This document shows, piece by piece, positions 37,055 through 45,740 of a DNA stretch of 64,000 bases. Below the pieces are notes generated by a model, which saw nothing but the letters and a program-made list of their open reading frames with translations, was not told the DNA's origin and ran no database searches. The stretch is from Hyphomicrobium denitrificans 1NES1 (GTDB lineage: Bacteria; Pseudomonadota; Alphaproteobacteria; Rhizobiales; Hyphomicrobiaceae): assembly GCF_000230975.2 (NCBI RefSeq), contig NC_021172.1, forward strand, positions 2,914,001-2,978,000. Reading direction: 5' to 3'. How positions within the stretch are numbered: position 1 is the stretch's first letter; the number at the start of each line of letters is the position of its first letter. Made by a program: the position numbers and the translations under genes.

Positions 37055-38178
37055 TGGCCATATATCTTCTGAAACGGGTGCTGCTCGTCATACCGACGCT
37101 GTTCGGCATCATGCTGTTCTCGTTTATCATCATTCAGTTCGCACCGGGCGGTCCGGTCGAACAGATGATCGCACAACTCACCGGGAACTCCTCCTCGATC
37201 GTCAGCCGCATGGGCGGCGGAGGCGGCGATGCGCTCGGCGGCGGCAATGCCGCGACGGCGCAACTCGGGCAAGGCGCTGCCGATGCGATCACATCCAAAT
37301 ATCGCGGCGCACAGGGGCTCGATCCGGCCTTCATCAAGAGCCTCGAGAAGCAATTCGGCTTCGACAAGCCGGCGCACGAGCGCTTTCTCCTGATGATGAA
37401 GAATTATGCCACCTTCAATTTCGGCAAGAGCTATTTCCGCGACGTATCCGTCCTTGAGTTGATCAAGGAGAAGCTGCCCGTTTCGATTTCTCTCGGGTTG
37501 TGGATGACGCTGCTGACCTATCTGATCTCGATCCCGCTCGGCATCCGCAAGGCCGTGAAAGACGGCCAGCCTTTTGATGCCTGGTCGAGCGCCGTTCTGG
37601 TCATCGGTTATGCGATTCCGGGATTCCTGTTCGCGGTTCTGCTGCTCATTCTGTTCGCCGGCTCGTCGTTCTTCCAATGGTTTCCGTCGCGGGGACTGTT
37701 CTCCGACAACTGGGATCAGCTCTCGCTTTTCGGGAAGATCACCGATTACCTCTGGCACCTGACGCTGCCGATCATCGCAATGGCGGTCGGGTCATTCACG
37801 GCGATGACGTTCCTGACTAAGAATTCGTTTCTCGATGAAATCCGTAAGCAGTACGTCGTCGCGGCGCGCGCCAAGGGCCTTACGGAAAATCAGGTTCTTT
37901 ACGGCCACGTCTTCCGCAACGCGATGCTGCTCGTTATTTCGGGCTTCCCGTCGGCATTCATCAGCGCGTTCTTCTCGGGTGCCCTGCTGATCGAGACGAT
38001 CTTCTCGCTCGACGGGCTCGGGCTTCTGTCGTTCGAAAGCATCGAAAAGCGCGACTATCCCGTCGTGTTCGCGTCCCTCTACATTTTCTCGCTGGTCGGG
38101 CTGTTCGTCGGAATTCTATCCGACTTCGTCTACACCCTTGTCGATCCGCGCATCGATTTCGAGACGCGCGAGGTCTGA
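37054..38178 (+). CDS. yejB: Oligopeptide ABC importer permease YejB
   Basis: 374 residues with six membrane helices of the DppB-type BPD_transp_1 fold. Between helix 1 and the core is a Gly/Ala-rich periplasmic insert (about residues 43-75, including GGGGGDALGGGNAA), a known YejB peculiarity. The EAA loop is seen in EIRKQYVVAARAKGLTENQV. With YejE it forms the channel for peptides such as microcin-C-like substrates in enterobacteria. The start overlaps the upstream stop by one base. Confidence 0.93.
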   Translation: MAIYLLKRVLLVIPTLFGIMLFSFIIIQFAPGGPVEQMIAQLTGNSSSIVSRMGGGGGDALGGGNAATAQLGQGAADAITSKYRGAQGLDPAFIKSLEKQFGFDKPAHERFLLMMKNYATFNFGKSYFRDVSVLELIKEKLPVSISLGLWMTLLTYLISIPLGIRKAVKDGQPFDAWSSAVLVIGYAIPGFLFAVLLLILFAGSSFFQWFPSRGLFSDNWDQLSLFGKITDYLWHLTLPIIAMAVGSFTAMTFLTKNSFLDEIRKQYVVAARAKGLTENQVLYGHVFRNAMLLVISGFPSAFISAFFSGALLIETIFSLDGLGLLSFESIEKRDYPVVFASLYIFSLVGLFVGILSDFVYTLVDPRIDFETREV

Positions 38179-38182
38179 ACCG

Positions 38183-39394
38183 ATGGATCAGAAAACCGAC
38201 AACAAACGGATTGAGACCACCGCGCCCGTGGGGCTGACACGCTGGCAACGCTTCAAGCGGCGCTTTCACCTGTCGCCCGTCAACCGGCGGCGGCTTGCGC
38301 GCTTCAAGGCGCACAAGCTCGGGTATCGTTCGTTTGTCATTTTCACCGGGTTGTTCCTGATCTCGCTCTTCGCGGAATTCATCGCCAACGACCGGCCGTT
38401 GATCGTCAGCTACAAGGGCGAAATCCTGTTTCCGGTGCTTGTCGATTATCCGGAAGAGAAGTTCGGCGGATTCCTTGCCGTCACGGACTACCGAACGCCC
38501 GACATCGCCAACGAGATCAATGCCAACGGCTGGATGATCTGGCCGCCGATCCGGTATTCCTACGACACGATCAACAAGGATTACCCCGGCCGTATCGGCA
38601 CCGGCGGCATCTGCCTCGGCTATCCGGCGCCGCCACCCTGGGCTTCCTCGATGAAGCTCTGCGATGCGCCGGCCGATCAATTGGCGCGCTTCCATGAACT
38701 CGGAAATACCAATTGGCTCGGCCTCGACAGCCAGGGGCGCGATGTCGTTGCGCGCGTCATTTACGGGTTCCGGATTTCGGTTCTTTTCGGGCTTCTGCTG
38801 ACCATCGTGTCGTCGGCGCTCGGCATCGTCGCGGGCGCGGTGCAGGGCTACTTCGGCGGCAAGGTCGACCTCATCTTCCAGCGGCTGCTCGAAATCTGGA
38901 ATTCGATACCGGAACTCTTCGTGCTGCTGATCCTGTCGTCGCTGTTCATTCCGGGATTCTGGACGCTGCTCGGCATTCTGATGATCTTCAGCTGGACATC
39001 GCTCGTCGGGCTCGTGCGCGCCGAATTTCTGCGCGGGCGCAATCTCGAATACGTGCGTGCGGCGCGCGCGCTCGGGCTTTCCGACTGGCAGATTATCTTC
39101 AAGCACCTGTTACCCAACGCGACGGTTGCGACGCTGACATTCCTGCCGTTCAAACTGTCGGGCGGCATCGCGGCGCTGACGGCGCTCGACTTCCTGGGCC
39201 TCGGCATGCCGCCAGGATCGCCGTCGCTGGGCGAGCTTTTGCTCGAAGGCAAGAAACATCTCGAAGCGCCCTGGCTCGGTATCTCGGGCTTTATCTCCGT
39301 GTCGATCATTCTTTCGCTTGCGATCTTCATGGGTGAAGCGGTGCGTGACGCGCTCGATCCGCGCAAGACGTTCCGGATGCGGGGGAAGGAATGA
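38183..39394 (+). CDS. yejE: Oligopeptide ABC importer permease YejE
   Basis: 403 residues from ATG 38183, 4 bases after the yejB stop. A cytoplasmic basic N-terminus (about 1-45, RRFHLSPVNRRRLARFK) precedes helix 1. A large periplasmic loop (about 70-180) contains NWLGLDSQGRDVVARVIYG, the OppC-type signature. Four or five further helices carry the EAA loop (RGRNLEYVRAARALGLSDWQ). It pairs with YejB. The stop overlaps the start of the ATPase gene (ATGATG). Confidence 0.93.
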   Translation: MDQKTDNKRIETTAPVGLTRWQRFKRRFHLSPVNRRRLARFKAHKLGYRSFVIFTGLFLISLFAEFIANDRPLIVSYKGEILFPVLVDYPEEKFGGFLAVTDYRTPDIANEINANGWMIWPPIRYSYDTINKDYPGRIGTGGICLGYPAPPPWASSMKLCDAPADQLARFHELGNTNWLGLDSQGRDVVARVIYGFRISVLFGLLLTIVSSALGIVAGAVQGYFGGKVDLIFQRLLEIWNSIPELFVLLILSSLFIPGFWTLLGILMIFSWTSLVGLVRAEFLRGRNLEYVRAARALGLSDWQIIFKHLLPNATVATLTFLPFKLSGGIAALTALDFLGLGMPPGSPSLGELLLEGKKHLEAPWLGISGFISVSIILSLAIFMGEAVRDALDPRKTFRMRGKE

Positions 39395-41025
39395 TGGCCA
39401 ACACCACTCCACTCGTCGACGTGCGCAATCTCTCAGTCGCTTTTGGCGACGGCGCGGATGACGTGCGCGTCGTCAAAGGCGTCTCTTTCCATATCGGCAA
39501 GGGCGAGATCGCTGCGCTCGTCGGGGAATCGGGCTCCGGCAAGACCGTCTCGGCGATGTCGATCCTGCAACTTCTTCCGACATCCGCGTCGTATCCGACA
39601 GGCGAAATCCTGTTCGAAGGCAAGGATATCCTGAAAGCCACCGAAGCGCAGTTGCGCGGCATCCGGGGCAAGCGGATTTCGATCATCTTCCAGGAGCCGA
39701 TGACGACGCTCAATCCGCTGCACACGATCGAGGTGCAGGTGGGCGAGATCATCAAGCTGCACCAGAAACTTTCCGACAGCGATACGCGTGAACGGGTCGT
39801 CGAGCTTTTGACCAAGGTCGGCATCCGCGATCCGGAAAAACGGCTTTCCGCTTATCCGCACCAGCTGTCCGGCGGCCAGCGCCAGCGCGTGATGATCGCG
39901 ATCGCCCTTGCCAACCAGCCCGATCTTCTCATCGCGGACGAACCGACGACGGCACTCGATGTCACGATCCAGGCGCAAATTCTGGAGCTCTTGAAGGCGC
40001 TGCAGAAAGAGATGGGCATGGCGATGCTGCTGATCACGCATGATCTCGGCATCGTCCGGCGCATGGCCGAGCGCGTCTATGTCATGAAGAGCGGTGAAAT
40101 CGTCGAGACGGGAAATACGGAAGCGGTTTTCACGTCTCCGAAGCACCCCTATACGCGGCATCTGATCGAAGCCGAGCCCAAGGGCGAGCCGCCTGCTGTC
40201 GACACCTCCCGCCCCGTCGTCGTCGAGACGGATAATCTCAAGGTCTGGTTTCCGATCAAGCACGGGCTGCTGAAAAGGACGGTCGATTACGTCAAGGCGG
40301 TCGACGGGCTTTCGATGAAGGTCCGCGCGGGCGAGACGCTGGGCGTTGTCGGAGAATCCGGATCGGGCAAGACGACACTCGGGCTGGCGATCCTGCGACT
40401 GCTCTCGTCCGAAGGGCCGATCGCCTACGTCGGCAAGCGCATCGACAGTCTCAACAGCAAACAGATGCGGCCGCTGCGCAAGGAAATGCAGATCGTTTTC
40501 CAGGACCCTTACGGGTCGCTGTCGCCGCGTTTGACGATCGAACAGATCATCGAAGAAGGTCTTCTGATCCAGAATCCGGAACTCGATGAGGACGGCCGGA
40601 GCGAGCGCGTCGCAACGGCACTCCAGGAAGTCGGGCTCGATCCCGCAACCCGCGACCGCTATCCGCACGAGTTCTCGGGCGGACAGCGCCAGCGCATCGC
40701 CATTGCACGGGCCATGGTCTTGCAACCGAAGTTCGTCATGCTCGATGAGCCGACGAGCGCGCTCGACATGAGCGTGCAAGCGCAGATCGTCGATCTCCTG
40801 CGCGACCTGCAGAGAAAGCGCGATCTCGCCTATCTGTTCATCAGCCACGACCTCAAAGTCGTCAGAGCGTTATGCAACTACGTTATCGTGATGAAAAACG
40901 GTAAGGTCGTCGAGGAAGGTCCGGCGCGGGAAATCTTCGATTATCCGAAAGACGACTATACGAAGGCCCTGCTCGCCGCGGCGTTCGACATCAAGGTCAC
41001 GCATCGCGCGGCGCTCGCGACGTAA
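39391..41025 (+). CDS. yejF: Oligopeptide ABC importer ATPase YejF (two fused ATP-binding domains)
   Basis: 544 residues with two complete ABC ATPase domains in one chain. Domain 1 (about 5-255) has Walker A GESGSGKT, signature LSGGQRQR and Walker [13 protein letters not shown]. Domain 2 (about 275-530) has [17 protein letters not shown] and [12 protein letters not shown]. Each also has the C-terminal oligopeptide-type segment (PKHPYTRHL in the first). It powers peptide uptake through YejB/YejE. ATG codons at 39391 and 39394 are both possible. It completes a five-gene operon from 33217. Confidence 0.95.
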   Translation: MMANTTPLVDVRNLSVAFGDGADDVRVVKGVSFHIGKGEIAALVGESGSGKTVSAMSILQLLPTSASYPTGEILFEGKDILKATEAQLRGIRGKRISIIFQEPMTTLNPLHTIEVQVGEIIKLHQKLSDSDTRERVVELLTKVGIRDPEKRLSAYPHQLSGGQRQRVMIAIALANQPDLLIADEPTTALDVTIQAQILELLKALQKEMGMAMLLITHDLGIVRRMAERVYVMKSGEIVETGNTEAVFTSPKHPYTRHLIEAEPKGEPPAVDTSRPVVVETDNLKVWFPIKHGLLKRTVDYVKAVDGLSMKVRAGETLGVVGESGSGKTTLGLAILRLLSSEGPIAYVGKRIDSLNSKQMRPLRKEMQIVFQDPYGSLSPRLTIEQIIEEGLLIQNPELDEDGRSERVATALQEVGLDPATRDRYPHEFSGGQRQRIAIARAMVLQPKFVMLDEPTSALDMSVQAQIVDLLRDLQRKRDLAYLFISHDLKVVRALCNYVIVMKNGKVVEEGPAREIFDYPKDDYTKALLAAAFDIKVTHRAALAT

Positions 41026-41048
41026 GTTTTGGCGAGGGAACCTGCCGG

Positions 41049-41678
41049 ATGACTGAGAAAACGCTAACGCATTATCATGCGCCGAATACACGCTCGCTGA
41101 CGATTCGCTGGCTGTTCGAAGAGCTCGGCGCGCCGCACGAGCTGAAAGTTCTCAACCTGAAGAAGGGCGAGCACAAAACGCCCGAATATCTGACCATCAA
41201 TCCGATGGGCAAGGTTCCGACGATTGTGCATGGCAGTACGCCCGTCACCGAAGTCGGTGCGATCGCGATCTATCTGGCCGATCTCTTTCCGGAAGCTGGC
41301 CTTGCTCCGGCAATCGGCGATCCCGAGCGCGGAACGTATTTGCGATGGATCATCTTCAATCAAAGCGCGGTTGAGCCCGCGATATGCGATTTCGCATTGA
41401 AGCGAGAACCGGGACAACCGTCGATGATGCCTTATGGCACGTATGACGAAACGATGAAGGCCTTTGCCGGCGCACTCGCCAAGGGCCCTTACATTCTAGG
41501 CGATAGTTTTTCCGCGGCCGACGTCGTCGTTGGATCGGGCGTGCGCTGGATGCTGATGTTCAAGCTGCTGCCCGAGCAGCCGGAATTTACGAACTATGCC
41601 GATCGCGTGACGCACCGGCCGGCGTTCGTCCGTGCGGTGACGAAAGATGCTGAGCTTGCGAAAGTGCTCGCGACCTAG
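41049..41678 (+). CDS. Glutathione S-transferase family protein
   Basis: 209 residues. The N-terminal thioredoxin-like domain (about 6-82) has NTRSLTIRWLFEELG and the cis-Pro with the glutathione-binding segment GKVPTIVHGSTPVTEVGAI. The all-helical C-terminal domain (about 90-205) has GDSFSAADVVVGSGVRWM with the conserved N-capping Asp. It is probably a cytoplasmic detoxification enzyme; the catalytic Ser/Tyr/Cys class is uncertain. It starts 23 bases after yejF and may be read through from it. Confidence 0.9.
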   Translation: MTEKTLTHYHAPNTRSLTIRWLFEELGAPHELKVLNLKKGEHKTPEYLTINPMGKVPTIVHGSTPVTEVGAIAIYLADLFPEAGLAPAIGDPERGTYLRWIIFNQSAVEPAICDFALKREPGQPSMMPYGTYDETMKAFAGALAKGPYILGDSFSAADVVVGSGVRWMLMFKLLPEQPEFTNYADRVTHRPAFVRAVTKDAELAKVLAT

Positions 41679-41929
41679 AATTTCGCGAGGGCTGCCGATA
41701 TTTGCTCCGATAATGAGCAATTCGATATTGCCGGTTCTTGAGTTCTCTGTGCCGGCCCGGCGAGCCATTCTTCCGCGAGAAGGCGCGGTTTTATAGTTTT
41801 ATTCAGGCCAGGGTCAGATCTCTGCCGTAGAATTGCCTTACCTACCTTCTTTTGCTCACGAGGTTAGTGGGCCGCGCGTCCAATTCGCGGCGACGACGCG
41901 CGTTGGCGTCAGAATTCGAGAGGAACTCA

Positions 41930-43681
41930 ATGATCTCGTCCCGACAGGCAGCTGTTGCAGCGGCTTCCCTTCTATCGGCCCTCATACTGGTGCCGCCCGC
42001 GACTCTTGCGGACGACAAACCACCTCAGGGCGACGCGGCGTCCGAGAAAGACCACAATAAAAAAGGAGCGCATGGAAGGGACGGCGGCGAGCGGCAAGGG
42101 CCGCGCGAGGAAAAACACCGTGGCGGGCCGCCACCAAGCGAGAATCCACAAGGCAGGACATTCGGACAGCAGCCGCGGCCGCAACGGAATCAGGGTTTTG
42201 GAAATAATCCGCAACCGAACAAGCCAGCCTTTGCGCCCGGCAACAATAACAACAGCGGCAACAAGCCAGCCTTCACCAAACAGCCGCCGAAGACACCGCT
42301 TGCGCAACCTCCTGTTATCAACGCGGCGCCAAAGACACCGAACGCTCCGCCAAGCACGTTCTCGAAAGAGCGCACGCAAGATCAGTTCAAGGCGGGCGAC
42401 CACGGCAAGCGAGACCAGAAGCATTTCGGCGATCAAGGACCGCGGCCCGGACCAGCTAACGGCCCGGGTTCTGCTCCCGTCAACGGGCCTGGATCTGGAC
42501 CGGCGTCCAAGCCAACCTTCGCGAAGCCGACGAACGTTCCGCCTCCGTCATTCGGCGCGGCATCGCCCAATCGCGCAACGAATCTTCCGAGGCCCCCGTC
42601 TGCGGCGGATGCCCGGAAACGCTTCGACAATCTCCGCAAGGCGCGGACCGAGAAGGTGGAAGCGGGCGGCAACGTCGTGATCAAGGAGCCCGGCAACCGA
42701 ACGATCATCAAGCAGAACAACCGTTTCGTCATCCAGCATGACGAGACGGAACGGCTGAGGCGCGTCGCCCCGAATGCCCGCTTCGAGAAGGGCAAGAGCG
42801 GCACGAACATCGCCGTCGTCGACAGGCCTGGAAACGTGAAAATCTATTCCGAGACGGACGCCAGCGGAAATCTGATCCGAAGATACCGGCGTGGGCCTGA
42901 CGGCCGCGACGTGATCATCATCGACAATCGCCGCAGACGGCATGGCGGTGGCGGTGTCGGGCGAGACATCGCGGCGGGCGTCGGGATCGGCATCGGCGTC
43001 GTGGCCGGTGCGGCACTTCTCAACTCCGTCCTCGATGTGCCGCCGCCGCGCGTGCGCATCCCGCGCGACCAGTACATCGTCGAATACGAAGGCGCGAGCG
43101 ACGAGGACGTCTATGATGCCCTGAGCGCGCCGCCGGTGGACGACTTCAGCGATCGCTACACGCTCGACGAAATCCGCGCGACAGCAGCGCTGCGCGACCG
43201 CATGCGCCGCATCGACCTCGACGACATCAACTTCGAGTTCGGTTCGTGGGAAGTCGATCCGAGCGAATACGGCAAGCTCGAACGCGTGGCGCGTGCCATG
43301 AAGCGCGTCATCTCTCGCAACCCCGACGAAGTCTTCATGATCGAAGGCTACACGGATGCGGTCGGCTCGCCGGAAGATAACCTGTCGCTCTCTGACCGCC
43401 GCGCCGAATCCGTTGCAGAGGTTCTGACCGAGGAGTTCCAGGTGCCGTTCGAGAACCTGGTGACGCAGGGTTACGGGGAAGACTATCTCAAAGTTCCGAC
43501 GCAACAGGCGGAACGGCTTAACCGGCGCGTCGCCGTTCGCCGCATTACGCCACTGCTGGCGCGAGGCGATCAGCCGCCGGGCCAGCCCGTACCGCCTCCT
43601 GGCAACCGCGGCGACCGTTATGATTCGGGACCGGGCCCGGATGACGGCGGCCCAGGTCCGGGCGGTCCGGACGCGGACTGA
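41930..43681 (+). CDS. OmpA-family protein with a long disordered Pro/Asn-rich N-terminal half
   Basis: 583 residues from ATG 41930 with GAGAGGAA upstream. Signal peptide about 1-27. Residues about 28-245 are low-complexity and rich in Pro, Asn, Gly, Gln and Lys (NNNNSGNKPAF, GPGSAPVNGPGSGP), predicted disordered. A region with beta-strand repeats follows (VVIKEPGNRTIIKQNNRFVI), then a Gly/Val hydrophobic segment (about 360-390). The C-terminal OmpA domain (about 455-560) carries IEGYTDAVGSPEDNLSLSDRRAE, the peptidoglycan-binding Asp/Arg motif. It ends in a Pro/Gly/Asp tail. It anchors the envelope to peptidoglycan; no 8-stranded porin barrel is seen. A strong terminator follows. Confidence 0.85.
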   Translation: MISSRQAAVAAASLLSALILVPPATLADDKPPQGDAASEKDHNKKGAHGRDGGERQGPREEKHRGGPPPSENPQGRTFGQQPRPQRNQGFGNNPQPNKPAFAPGNNNNSGNKPAFTKQPPKTPLAQPPVINAAPKTPNAPPSTFSKERTQDQFKAGDHGKRDQKHFGDQGPRPGPANGPGSAPVNGPGSGPASKPTFAKPTNVPPPSFGAASPNRATNLPRPPSAADARKRFDNLRKARTEKVEAGGNVVIKEPGNRTIIKQNNRFVIQHDETERLRRVAPNARFEKGKSGTNIAVVDRPGNVKIYSETDASGNLIRRYRRGPDGRDVIIIDNRRRRHGGGGVGRDIAAGVGIGIGVVAGAALLNSVLDVPPPRVRIPRDQYIVEYEGASDEDVYDALSAPPVDDFSDRYTLDEIRATAALRDRMRRIDLDDINFEFGSWEVDPSEYGKLERVARAMKRVISRNPDEVFMIEGYTDAVGSPEDNLSLSDRRAESVAEVLTEEFQVPFENLVTQGYGEDYLKVPTQQAERLNRRVAVRRITPLLARGDQPPGQPVPPPGNRGDRYDSGPGPDDGGPGPGGPDAD

Positions 43682-43690
43682 TCAGAAGAA

Positions 43691-43724
43691 AAGGCGCATC
43701 ACAACGGTGCGCCTTTTTTCTTTT
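43691..43724 (+). terminator. Rho-independent terminator after the OmpA-family gene
   Basis: AAGGCGCA (43691-43698) and TGCGCCTT (43708-43715) form a perfect 8-bp stem with a 9-base loop, followed by a T-rich tract (TTTTCTTTT) from 43716. It is preceded by an A-rich run, so it may also work for the convergent nuclease gene. Confidence 0.9.
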
Positions 43725-43762
43725 GCCGCGCTCATCGACGCTCGTGCTGGTTGCCGAATTGA

Positions 43763-44506
43763 TCAATTGGCCGCGGCGGGACGCCAGCCTGCCGCGAGCG
43801 CCTCGGCTTCAGAACAGAACCACCGTTCGCCGCACGACTCGTCGATCTTCACGCGGCCATACCAAGGGCTCCACGGCATGTGGTAGATGCGGCCGTGCGA
43901 AGAGATATTGCCCTTGATCGCGCAGCCGCTCGGTGCTGCCGTTTCGGCCACCTGCCATTCCGCGTGCCGAAAATCCCAAGGCGCTTCGGCAGGACCCTGC
44001 CAGACGCCGACCTTTCTTCCTCGTGCATCAGCTTCGACGGCGACGTAGACCTTCGAATACCTGACAAACGCCCACGCCATTCCGGCACGGACCATGGCTT
44101 CGTTGATATCGGCGCCGTCCTCGAAGCATGTGGCGAGCGCGCGATGATAAAGATCACTGCCGGTGCGGTCGCATGCGAGGCCTTTCTGTTGCACCAAGGC
44201 TCGCAGGAATGCCGCTGAGGCCTTGCCGCAGCCCCATCTTTCGCCAGTCGCGGTCCGGCACGTCTGCGCCAACTCGGGCGCGTCGATGCCTTCCAAGCGA
44301 ACGCGCGTCGGACCGACATCAAGCGTATCGCCATCGACCACACGACCCTGGCCGGTGATGATTGCCGGATCGTTCGCTCCAGGTCCCGTCACAGCAACAG
44401 CGATGGCAGGCACAAGAAGCAGCGCGGCCGATGAAACGAAAAACGCACCGGCCTCGCGACCGGTGCGGCTCAGTTTTGCGGACAGGACGGACGCCACAAA
44501 GCTCAT
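43763..44506 (-). CDS. Thermonuclease (SNase-like) family protein, membrane-anchored or secreted
   Basis: 247 residues from ATG 44506; a GTG at 44536 would add ten. A hydrophobic helix (about 22-40, FFVSSAALLLVPAIAVAV) serves as signal or anchor. The SNase OB-fold domain (about 52-165) has GRVVDGDTLDVGPTRVRLEGIDAPEL with the Ca2+ and catalytic residues, and later RAGMAWAFVRYSKVY. The C-terminal 70 residues (NISSHGRIYHMPWSPWY, GERWFCSEAEALAAGWRPA) form an extra domain often seen behind SNase in alphaproteobacteria. It is a predicted periplasmic nuclease or nucleic-acid-binding protein. The IS1595-type element inserted just upstream of its start may have replaced its native promoter region. Confidence 0.85.
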   Translation of the reverse strand: MSFVASVLSAKLSRTGREAGAFFVSSAALLLVPAIAVAVTGPGANDPAIITGQGRVVDGDTLDVGPTRVRLEGIDAPELAQTCRTATGERWGCGKASAAFLRALVQQKGLACDRTGSDLYHRALATCFEDGADINEAMVRAGMAWAFVRYSKVYVAVEADARGRKVGVWQGPAEAPWDFRHAEWQVAETAAPSGCAIKGNISSHGRIYHMPWSPWYGRVKIDESCGERWFCSEAEALAAGWRPAAAN

Positions 44507-44563
44507 GACGACGAGACTCAGTGAGTCGTGTGTCACAACCTTGGCGGACTCGTGATCTTGTTA

Positions 44564-44580
44564 TGCAATCATATATTGCA
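44564..44580. promoter_or_regulatory. AT-rich palindrome upstream of the nuclease gene
   Basis: TGCAAT (44564-44569) and ATTGCA (44575-44580) are perfect complements around CATAT. It lies just outside the mobile element and about 58 bases upstream of the nuclease start. It resembles the palindrome GCAATA-TATTGC at 6457-6470 and could be a shared regulator site. Confidence 0.35.
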
Positions 44581-44584
44581 AGCG

Positions 44585-44592
44585 CAACCGGC
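44585..44592. repeat. Target-site duplication, left copy (CAACCGGC)
   Basis: The 8-bp word CAACCGGC is repeated in the same orientation at 46631-46638. Each copy ends exactly 6 bp outside the well-matched part of the terminal inverted repeats, so the placement is symmetric. Eight bp is the duplication length I recall for IS1595-family insertion. Confidence 0.7.
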
Positions 44593-44617
44593 CGTGTGTA
44601 TCCCTTGACGCCAAGTA
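44593..44617 (+). repeat. Left terminal inverted repeat
   Basis: 25 bases that match the reverse complement of 46606-46630 at 19 positions. The inner 19 bases (44599-44617, TATCCCTTGACGCCAAGTA) match at 17 of 19. The -35 box of the transposase promoter lies inside it. Confidence 0.75.
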
Positions 44618-44633
44618 CGTCGTTAGCTATATT
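44605..44633 (+). promoter_or_regulatory. Transposase promoter, partly inside the left terminal repeat
   Basis: TTGACG (44605-44610) is 17 bases from TATATT (44628-44633), a strong sigma-70 arrangement 30 bases before the transposase ATG. The -35 box lies within the terminal repeat, so transposase bound to its end would be expected to repress its own gene. Confidence 0.75.
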
Positions 44634-44662
44634 CATCCCGCAACTGCAAGTGGGGGGCGATC

Positions 44663-45550
44663 ATGGCGAAGCAGGCGACCTACAGCTTCAAGGCATTTCA
44701 GGCGGAATACCCGAATGACGACGCCTGCCTGTTCAAGCTGATGGAAGTTCAGCACGGCGGAACGGACATCGTCTGCCCAGAGTGCCAGAAGCGTTCGAAA
44801 TTCCACTTGATGAGCAAGCGCAAGGCTTTCGCCTGCCAGCATTGCGGCCATCACATCCACCCCTGCGCCAATACGATCTTTCACAAGTCGAGCACGAAGC
44901 TCACGCACTGGTTTTTCGCGATGTATCTCATGACGACGACGCGCCACGGCGTTCCGGCGAAAGAGATACAGCGTCAAACGGGCGTGACGTACAAAACGGC
45001 ATGGCGCATGTGCCACCAACTCCGCGAACTGATGGCGGAGGCTGACGACGCAAGCCCTTTAGCTGGACACATTGAGATGGACGAGACCGTTATCGGCGGT
45101 CGTCCTCGCAATCGTTTGCCACAAGGTCAAAATAAGAAAGGCCATACGGGGCCAAATAAAACTGTCCTGTTTGGGATGGTCGAGCGTGGCGGCCGGGTGC
45201 GGACGCGCGTCGTTCCCAACGTCCAGATGGGAACGCTGCATCCTCACATCGTTGAGAATGTCGCCAAGGGAAGCAAGGTCAGCACGGACGAACTGAAGTC
45301 GTACGGATTTTTACCCTACGCTGGTTATGAACATGCCCGCGTCGCGCACGCGAAAAAAGAATTTGCGCGCGGCGACGTACATGTGAACAGCATCGAAGGT
45401 TTTTGGAGCCGCCTTAAAGTTAGTATCAAAGGCACGCACGTAAGCGTTTCACGCCAACACCTTTGGAAATACGCTGCTGAGTTTTCCTACCGTTACAACA
45501 TGAGGAAGACGCCAGAACAAATGTTTGAACGTCTTATTTCTTCGGTTTAG
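44663..45550 (+). CDS. IS1595-family transposase
   Basis: 295 residues; GGGGGG Shine-Dalgarno 7 bases before the ATG. An N-terminal zinc ribbon (CPEC at about 38-41 and CQHC at about 58-61) is followed by a helix-turn-helix-like region (PAKEIQRQTGVTYKTAWRM). The ISXO2-like catalytic domain has Asp in HIEMDETVIGG, Asp in STDELKSYG and Asn in HVNSIEGFWSRLK, which fits the D-D-N pattern of this family instead of D-D-E. It looks full length and intact. Its 3' end overlaps the convergent small gene by 17 bases. Confidence 0.93.
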   Translation: MAKQATYSFKAFQAEYPNDDACLFKLMEVQHGGTDIVCPECQKRSKFHLMSKRKAFACQHCGHHIHPCANTIFHKSSTKLTHWFFAMYLMTTTRHGVPAKEIQRQTGVTYKTAWRMCHQLRELMAEADDASPLAGHIEMDETVIGGRPRNRLPQGQNKKGHTGPNKTVLFGMVERGGRVRTRVVPNVQMGTLHPHIVENVAKGSKVSTDELKSYGFLPYAGYEHARVAHAKKEFARGDVHVNSIEGFWSRLKVSIKGTHVSVSRQHLWKYAAEFSYRYNMRKTPEQMFERLISSV

Positions 45551-45740
45551 CCGCCTTAGACACTAGGCGATTGAACCGCTCTTTGTGTCCATCGGCGTGG
45601 TGACGACCATCTTCGGAATTGCACGTCGTGACAGTCGGTCGTCCGGACTCAATGCCATAGATCAGCTTCATTGATGACTTGCGAAGGTTCCACGTTTCGG
45701 TGGTGGCGCCGCCGACTCCGCTCTTAAGTGACTGTTCCAT
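45534..45740 (-). CDS. 68-residue passenger protein of unknown function
   Basis: It starts at ATG 45740 with AAGGGGAAG about 7 bases upstream, a better ribosome site than most in the window, so it is very likely translated. The start lies inside the end of the protease gene (17-base overlap), implying translational coupling. The protein is basic and polar, begins MEQSLKSGVGGATTETWNLR and ends in a Lys-rich tail (SKAAKPKK). No signal, membrane segment or known domain is seen. It could be a regulator, inhibitor or substrate of the protease; nothing in the sequence decides this. Its last codons overlap the transposase gene on the other strand. Confidence 0.65.
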   Translation of the reverse strand: MEQSLKSGVGGATTETWNLRKSSMKLIYGIESGRPTVTTCNSEDGRHHADGHKERFNRLVSKAAKPKK

